A stretch of 9,775 nucleotides of DNA from an uncultured Oscillibacter sp. (GTDB lineage Bacteria > Bacillota > Clostridia > Oscillospirales > Oscillospiraceae), in NCBI GenBank assembly GCA_946494635.1, contig CAMMCS010000065.1, positions 1-9,775 on the forward strand, read 5' to 3'. Position numbers and translations under genes: made by a program. A model generated the notes under the pieces. That model worked only from the letters and a program-made list of their open reading frames with translations. It was not told where the DNA came from and did not search any database. Positions 6,550-9,775 of this stretch are shown piece after piece; positions within the stretch are counted from its first letter, which is position 1; every line of letters starts with the position of its first letter.

Positions 6550-7605
6550 ATGCCATTGCGCGGGACATTTTCGGAAATCCTTCAGGGGCAGCTGATCCGG
6601 TATCCCCGGATGGAGCCCAGGGACTGTATGAAGCTGGCCTATCAGAACGCCCTCGGGCCGGCACACGCCGCCCTGGACCGGGACGCCGTGCACAGGGCCC
6701 TGCTGGCAGAGTGGGGAGAGCTCTCTGACCGCGGCGCCCCCTGCCCGCCGGAGCCCATTGGAAACGGCCTCTGCCGCTTTCATCTGGCGGGGACGGGGGA
6801 GCTGCCCCTGGCCGCTTCGCTGCTGGCGGACCTGTTCTGCCTGACGGCCGGCAGCTTCCGGGGGCAGCGTGAAACGCTGGAGGAAAACCTGGAGACGCTG
6901 GAGAATCTGGCCCTCCCCGGCATGGCGGCCTTTGTGGCGGAATACCGGCGGGAGGGCTGCCCGGCAGTTCATCACTCCGACCAGTATCGGGAGGCGTATC
7001 AGCCCCACTACCGGGTGCTGCTGACGGCCCATGGCGGATATTTTCAGGCCCTGCTGGCAGTCGCCCGGCTGTCTGCCCGCGGAGCGCCGGCCATCGTAGC
7101 GATAGACGGCCGCTGCGGCAGCGGCAAAAGCGGGCTGGGGGATCTGCTGGGCAAACTGTTTCCCTGCAATGTGGTCCATATGGATGACTACTATCTGCCC
7201 CTGGACCAGCGGGACGAGCGATGGGAGAGCATTCCCGGCGGGAATATGGACTTTGCCAGGTTCCTGCGGGAGGTCCTGACGCCGGCGGGGCGGGGCGAGG
7301 CCATCCACTACCGGCCCTTTGACTGCCAGAGCGGCCGCCTGAAAGAGGAGCGCATCCTGCCGGCCCAGCCGCTGACGGTGGTGGAGGGCAGCTATTCCCA
7401 GCACCCACGGCTCACGGACCGGTATGATCTGAAGATCTTTCTCACCTGCGATCCGGACCGGCAGCGCTGCCGCCTGACCCGGCGGGAGGGGCCCCATTTC
7501 GCCGCCTATGTATCCCGCTGGATGCCCATGGAGGAGCGGTATTTCCGCCAATGCGGAACGGAGGAGGGCAGCGGCCTGGTGGTCGACACCACCGATTTTT
7601 TCTGA
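6550..7605 (+). CDS. Uridine-kinase-like P-loop kinase with novel N-terminal domain
   Basis: A 351-residue two-part protein. Residues about 180-351 are a P-loop kinase of the uridine kinase/phosphoribulokinase/type I pantothenate kinase group: Walker A GRCGSGKS (187-194), MDDYYLP (211-217) at the site of the usual substrate-binding D-x-F/Y-Y, and VVEGSY (277-282) as the Walker B-like strand. R-rich lid residues lie near 304-312. The kinase part would phosphorylate a small hydroxyl-bearing molecule such as a nucleoside, pantothenate or sugar. Residues about 10-160 are a helical domain I do not recognise by name, with MEPRDCMKLAYQNALGPAH (21-39) and EPIGNGLCRF (68-77) as conserved-looking blocks. 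Start choice is uncertain: ATG 6550 abuts AGAGGGGG, TTG 6556 would have better spacing, and ATG 6520 would overlap tetR without a ribosome site. It is cotranscribed with tetR. Confidence 0.85.
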   Translation: MPLRGTFSEILQGQLIRYPRMEPRDCMKLAYQNALGPAHAALDRDAVHRALLAEWGELSDRGAPCPPEPIGNGLCRFHLAGTGELPLAASLLADLFCLTAGSFRGQRETLEENLETLENLALPGMAAFVAEYRREGCPAVHHSDQYREAYQPHYRVLLTAHGGYFQALLAVARLSARGAPAIVAIDGRCGSGKSGLGDLLGKLFPCNVVHMDDYYLPLDQRDERWESIPGGNMDFARFLREVLTPAGRGEAIHYRPFDCQSGRLKEERILPAQPLTVVEGSYSQHPRLTDRYDLKIFLTCDPDRQRCRLTRREGPHFAAYVSRWMPMEERYFRQCGTEEGSGLVVDTTDFF

Positions 7606-7635
7606 TCTCCCCGCATCGGATGCGAATGATGCGAA

Positions 7636-7724
7636 AATCTCCGGCCAGAAGGCCGGATCAAAATAGATTCCTTTTTCAGACTCCAAACAAAAAGCCAGAA
7701 GGCTGGTGCGGTGCCAGAAGGCGC
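7636..7724 (+). promoter_or_regulatory. Triple AGAA-tetraloop hairpin array before the ECF-S gene
   Basis: The 10-mer GCCAGAAGGC occurs three times (7644-7653, 7694-7703, 7713-7722). Each copy is the tip of a hairpin with loop AGAA: 7640-7646 with 7651-7657 (7 bp); 7693-7696 with 7701-7704 (4 bp); 7711-7715 with 7720-7724 (5 bp, one G-U). The stems differ in their outer pairs while still pairing, so the shape is conserved and not just the sequence. The first hairpin is nested in AATCT/AGATT (7636-7640 with 7665-7669), followed by CCTTTTT. That part may be an intrinsic terminator after the kinase gene. The last two lie 36-67 nt before the ECF-S start. The role is unknown. Confidence 0.55.
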
Positions 7725-7759
7725 GGCGAAAGACTTTTTGAGAAGGAGCACATATCCCT

Positions 7760-8329
7760 ATGAAACACAGCAAGCGAATCCATTCCCTGGTCCTGTCCGC
7801 CCTGTTCCTGGCTCTTGGCCTGGTGCTGCCCTTCTTCACCGGGCAGATCCCCCAGATCGGCAGCATGCTGCTGCCCATGCACATCCCGGCCCTTCTCTGC
7901 GGCCTCATCTGCGGCTGGCAGTACGGCGCCGTGGTGGGCTTCATCATGCCGCTGATGCGGTCGCTCCTCTTCACGATGCCCCCGCTGCTGACCGCCGTGG
8001 CCATGGCTTTTGAGCTGGCCGCCTACGGCGGCATCGCGGGATTCCTGTACAGCCGTTCCCGCTGGCAGTGTGTGGTGGCGCTCTACCGCGCCCTCATTGC
8101 CGCTATGGTGGGCGGGCGGATCGTCTGGGCCGCCGTCCGTGTGGTGATGACCGGCGTGGCCCAGGTTCCCTTTACCTGGGAGATCTTCCTGACCGGCGCC
8201 CTGCTGGACGCCATCCCCGGCATCATTTTGCAGCTGGTATTTATCCCTGCCCTGATGGTGGCGCTGGATCGCACCGGTATGGTCCGCTTTCACCGGGAGA
8301 AACCGGCAGCCCGTCCTGCCGAAAACTGA
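7760..8329 (+). CDS. ECF transporter S-component (substrate unknown)
   Basis: A 189-residue membrane protein with about six hydrophobic segments, the size and pattern of an ECF S-component. It shows the N-terminal basic start (MKHSKRIHSL), a first helix, then LPMHIPALLCGLICGWQYG and GFIMPLMRSLLF, a block common in S-components of vitamin ECF importers. S-components bind the vitamin and dock on shared EcfA/A'/T modules encoded elsewhere in group II systems; no such module is in the window. AAGGAG (7743-7748) is 11 nt upstream of the ATG. The gene follows the kinase on the same strand after a structured 154-nt gap. A nearby kinase fits uptake coupled to phosphorylation, for example of pantothenate, thiamine or a nucleoside. 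That is inference. Confidence 0.87.
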   Translation: MKHSKRIHSLVLSALFLALGLVLPFFTGQIPQIGSMLLPMHIPALLCGLICGWQYGAVVGFIMPLMRSLLFTMPPLLTAVAMAFELAAYGGIAGFLYSRSRWQCVVALYRALIAAMVGGRIVWAAVRVVMTGVAQVPFTWEIFLTGALLDAIPGIILQLVFIPALMVALDRTGMVRFHREKPAARPAEN

Positions 8330-8352
8330 AGGATTCAGACGAGCGCCCCGGC

Positions 8353-8460
8353 CGCGCCCCGGGGGGGGGCGGGGGGCTGCGCCCGTCCCCCCGCCCGGGG
8401 GGCCGGGGGGGGCCCGGGGGGCGGCCCGCCCCCGGGGGGAGCCGCGGGCCCCCCCCCCGA
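8353..8460. other. Extreme GC homopolymer tract, possible sequence error
   Basis: The sequence is almost entirely runs of G and C; 8341-8460 contains only 5 A or T in 120. Runs of 8-10 identical bases alternate on both strands. No gene or believable motif is visible. Similar runs occur after 9655, again beside hairpins, which makes a sequencing or polishing artefact at stable hairpins plausible. Confidence 0.6.
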
Positions 8461-8483
8461 CCAAAACAAGAAGAAGTAAGCCG

Positions 8484-8512
8484 GCGCCCCGGGCTGCACG
8501 CAGCCGGGGCGC
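8484..8512 (-). terminator. GC-rich terminator hairpin of the small membrane gene
   Basis: 8484-8490 and 8492-8497 pair with 8506-8512 and 8500-8505 (13 bp, one bulged base, tiny loop). On the minus strand it starts 4 nt after the stop and is followed by a loosely U-rich stretch (CTTACTTCTTCTTG) rather than a clean U-tract. Confidence 0.5.
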
Positions 8513-8515
8513 TCG

Positions 8516-8752
8516 TTACGGCGCCTTTCCACGGTCTGGGGCGTCAGGGGCGCTCTGGGCGGGCCGATCTCCCAGGCGCTCGCTCTGGGTCCCGAAGTAA
8601 AAGGCGATGACCACGGAGAACACCGTCAGGAAGTCGTGGTCGGAGACCTGCCCTGACGCGGCCAGGTAGGCGAACACAGCGGTGAGGATCAGGGTGACGA
8701 TGCTTTTGACGCACAGCAGATTGCTCAGGCGCTTGACCAGAATCGAAAACAT
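8516..8752 (-). CDS. Small two-helix membrane protein, phage holin-like
   Basis: A 78-residue protein with two hydrophobic segments (about 17-33 and 40-54) joined by a short polar turn GQVSDHD, then a hydrophilic tail rich in D, P and A. The pattern of KSIVTLILT followed by FLTVFSVVIAFYFGTQ is like small membrane proteins that sit beside lysis genes in Firmicute prophages. Their role is not firmly established; a holin-like or accessory function is likely. A strong AAGGAGG on the minus strand (8766-8760) lies 7 nt before the ATG at 8752, so this start is secure. It is divergent from an N-acetylmuramoyl-L-alanine amidase. No other phage gene is in the window. Confidence 0.8.
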   Translation of the reverse strand: MFSILVKRLSNLLCVKSIVTLILTAVFAYLAASGQVSDHDFLTVFSVVIAFYFGTQSERLGDRPAQSAPDAPDRGKAP

Positions 8753-8817
8753 GGAGGGGCCTCCTTCAGCTGACTTTGCCTATTCTATGGGGGCAGGGCC
8801 GCCGGCGTTCCCGCCGG

Positions 8818-8847
8818 GTGACCGGACGGGCCCGCCGCCGCTACAAT
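8818..8847 (+). promoter_or_regulatory. Candidate promoter of the amidase gene
   Basis: GTGACC (8818-8823, 4 of 6), 18-nt spacer, TACAAT (8842-8847, 5 of 6). A short GC hairpin (GGGGAGG/CCTCCCC) follows before the ribosome site. It is the best candidate in the 149-bp divergent gap, but the -35 is weak. Confidence 0.4.
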
Positions 8848-8901
8848 GGAGGGGGAGGCCCGCCTCCCCGGCATGAGCCTTTACGGAAGGGGAGAACACC
8901 A

Positions 8902-9654
8902 TTGAGCGATCAGAAAAAAAGCGTCTGCCTGGACCCGGGGCACGACGCCGGAAATCTGGCCAACAAGAGTCCGGACGGGTCTTACTATGAACATGAATTC
9001 ACCCTGGATCTGGCCCGGAGGATGGAAGGGATGCTGACGGCCAGGGGGGTGGCTGTCACCATGACCCGCACCGGAGGCGAGGCGGTAAGCCTGGCCCGGC
9101 GGTGCGAGATTGCCAACAGCATCCCTGGCCTGAACCTGTTCGTCAGTATCCACTCCAATGCCGCCGGCGGCAGCGGGTGGTCGGATGCCGCCGGCTGGAG
9201 CGTCTATCTCTACGGCCCCGGCGGCGACCGGGAGACAGCAGCCCAGGACCTGCTGGAGCAGGTGCGGGCGGCGGGGATCGCCCTGCGGCCCAGCCCTATC
9301 GTCTACGATCCGGAGCTCTACGTCCTGAAGCACACCAAAGCCCCCGCGGTGCTGGTGGAGAACGGCTTCCACACCAATCGGGAGGAGGCGGCGCTGCTGG
9401 GACAGCCGGCCTATCGTCAGAAGCTGGCGGAAGCGGAGGTCAAGGGCATCCTGCAGTACCTGGACATTCCCTGGACCGACCTGGCCGGAGAGACCGATTA
9501 TCAGCGGGAAGCGGCCGCCGCCGTGGCCTGGATGAAGGAAAACGGCATCATGCGTGGCAATGGGGAGGGCGACCTGATGCTGGATCAGCCCCTCACCCGC
9601 CGGCAGTTTGCGGTGATGGAGTACCGTCTTGCCAAATTGGAGGGATTCGTATAA
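8902..9654 (+). CDS. N-acetylmuramoyl-L-alanine amidase (Amidase_3) with SLH-like tail
   Basis: A 250-residue zinc amidase that cuts the bond between N-acetylmuramic acid and L-alanine in peptidoglycan. The Amidase_3 domain spans about 7-170: DPGH (H14), E30 in YYEHEFTLDLA, SIHSN (H84) and the catalytic E153 in VENGFHTN are all present. Residues about 200-250 resemble an SLH-like wall- or surface-binding module: AVAWMKENGIMRGNGEGDLMLDQPLTRRQFAVMEYRL. There is no signal peptide, as in phage endolysins that leave through a holin. The start is TTG at 8902 (AAGGGGAG at 8887-8894, 7 nt spacing); upstream in-frame starts give an arginine-rich lead without a ribosome site. Its divergent neighbour is a holin-like protein, so the pair may be a domesticated or remnant lysis module. 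Confidence 0.9.
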   Translation: MSDQKKSVCLDPGHDAGNLANKSPDGSYYEHEFTLDLARRMEGMLTARGVAVTMTRTGGEAVSLARRCEIANSIPGLNLFVSIHSNAAGGSGWSDAAGWSVYLYGPGGDRETAAQDLLEQVRAAGIALRPSPIVYDPELYVLKHTKAPAVLVENGFHTNREEAALLGQPAYRQKLAEAEVKGILQYLDIPWTDLAGETDYQREAAAAVAWMKENGIMRGNGEGDLMLDQPLTRRQFAVMEYRLAKLEGFV

Positions 9655-9662
9655 GCAGGGCG

Positions 9663-9697
9663 CCCCGGGCCAGAGGCCCGGGGGGGCCCGTATTTTT
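9663..9697 (+). terminator. Terminator of the amidase gene
   Basis: CCCCGGGCC (9663-9671) pairs with GGCCCGGGG (9675-9683) around AGA. After a further GGG-CCCG, TATTTTT (9691-9697) follows. GTATTTTT/AAAAATAC (9690-9697 with 9701-9708) forms a second small dyad. Confidence 0.6.
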
Positions 9698-9775
9698 AAA
9701 AAAAATACCCTGCCGGGAGGGAATTTAGGGAGACCGGCGGCTTTTTTCCCCCCCGCCGGGGGGTGGGGCCGTTTT
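9698..9775. other. Low-complexity window end, nothing supported
   Basis: Long A, T, C and G runs and a CCGGCGG/CCGCCGG stem (9734-9740 with 9753-9759). No gene is visible. The homopolymers resemble the GC tract at 8353-8460. Confidence 0.4.

Larger units (their letters stand above)
8339..8516. repeat. Inverted 14-bp flanks around the GC-rich spacer
   Basis: 8339-8352 (ACGAGCGCCCCGGC) and 8503-8516 are exact inverted copies, one just after the ECF-S stop codon and the other ending in the stop codon of the minus-strand gene. They enclose the extreme GC tract. They could be the arms of a large bidirectional terminator between convergent genes, or a fold-back artefact of sequencing or assembly. 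Confidence 0.55.

Noticed and set aside
7636..7724. CRISPR array
   Set aside because: The repeat is only 10 bp, spacing is irregular (40 and 9 bp) and no cas gene is near.
7606..7759. Known vitamin riboswitch (TPP, FMN, THF, preQ1) before the ECF-S gene
   Set aside because: No conserved core sequence of these classes is visible; only the repeated AGAA hairpins are.
6247..8004. Long minus-strand open frame over tetR, kinase and ECF-S genes
   Set aside because: It crosses three supported genes and an intergenic gap; composition is that of a GC-rich shadow.

Overview
The window looks like a chromosomal segment of a GC-rich, low-redundancy Firmicute, most likely a gut Oscillospirales bacterium of the Flavonifractor/Lawsonibacter/Oscillibacter kind. 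The reasons are AGGAGG-type ribosome sites, GTG/TTG starts, an SsnA amidohydrolase, an AGCS symporter, a solitary ECF S-component, and high-GC coding DNA. The genus assignment is inference from gene content.

Layout. (1) 1-369 is non-coding apart from a cluster of adjacent palindromes. (2) 370-1713, minus strand, is ssnA, a zinc amidohydrolase. It sits behind a roughly 150-nt leader that can fold into mutually exclusive hairpins. (3) A divergent intergenic region carries two overlapping promoter candidates and opens into a secreted lipoprotein with an Ig-like domain (2036-3223). (4) 3371-4783 is a sodium:alanine/glycine symporter with its own promoter and a terminator at its stop codon. (5) 4784-5091 is non-coding and holds a perfect 16-bp hairpin. 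It is followed by an AT-richer orphan gene (5092-5616) with its own promoter and a strong terminator. (6) 5754-8329 is a probable transcription unit: a near-consensus promoter with a palindromic operator on the start point, a TetR repressor, a P-loop kinase with an uncharacterised N-terminal domain, a structured gap with three copies of one hairpin core, and an ECF transporter S-component. (7) 8339-8516 is an extremely GC-rich stretch with inverted flanks, possibly damaged sequence. (8) Divergent phage-like cell-wall genes follow: a small two-helix membrane protein (8516-8752, minus) and an N-acetylmuramoyl-L-alanine amidase with an SLH-like tail (8902-9654, plus). The window ends in terminator-like, low-complexity DNA.

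The most coherent functional unit is TetR-kinase-ECF-S. It reads as self-repressed uptake of a small vitamin- or nucleoside-like molecule through the ECF S-component, with trapping by phosphorylation. The substrate cannot be named from sequence. The two most interesting non-coding signals are the ssnA leader and the triple GCCAGAAGGC hairpin array in front of the S-component gene. I found no CRISPR array, rRNA, tRNA or insertion sequence.
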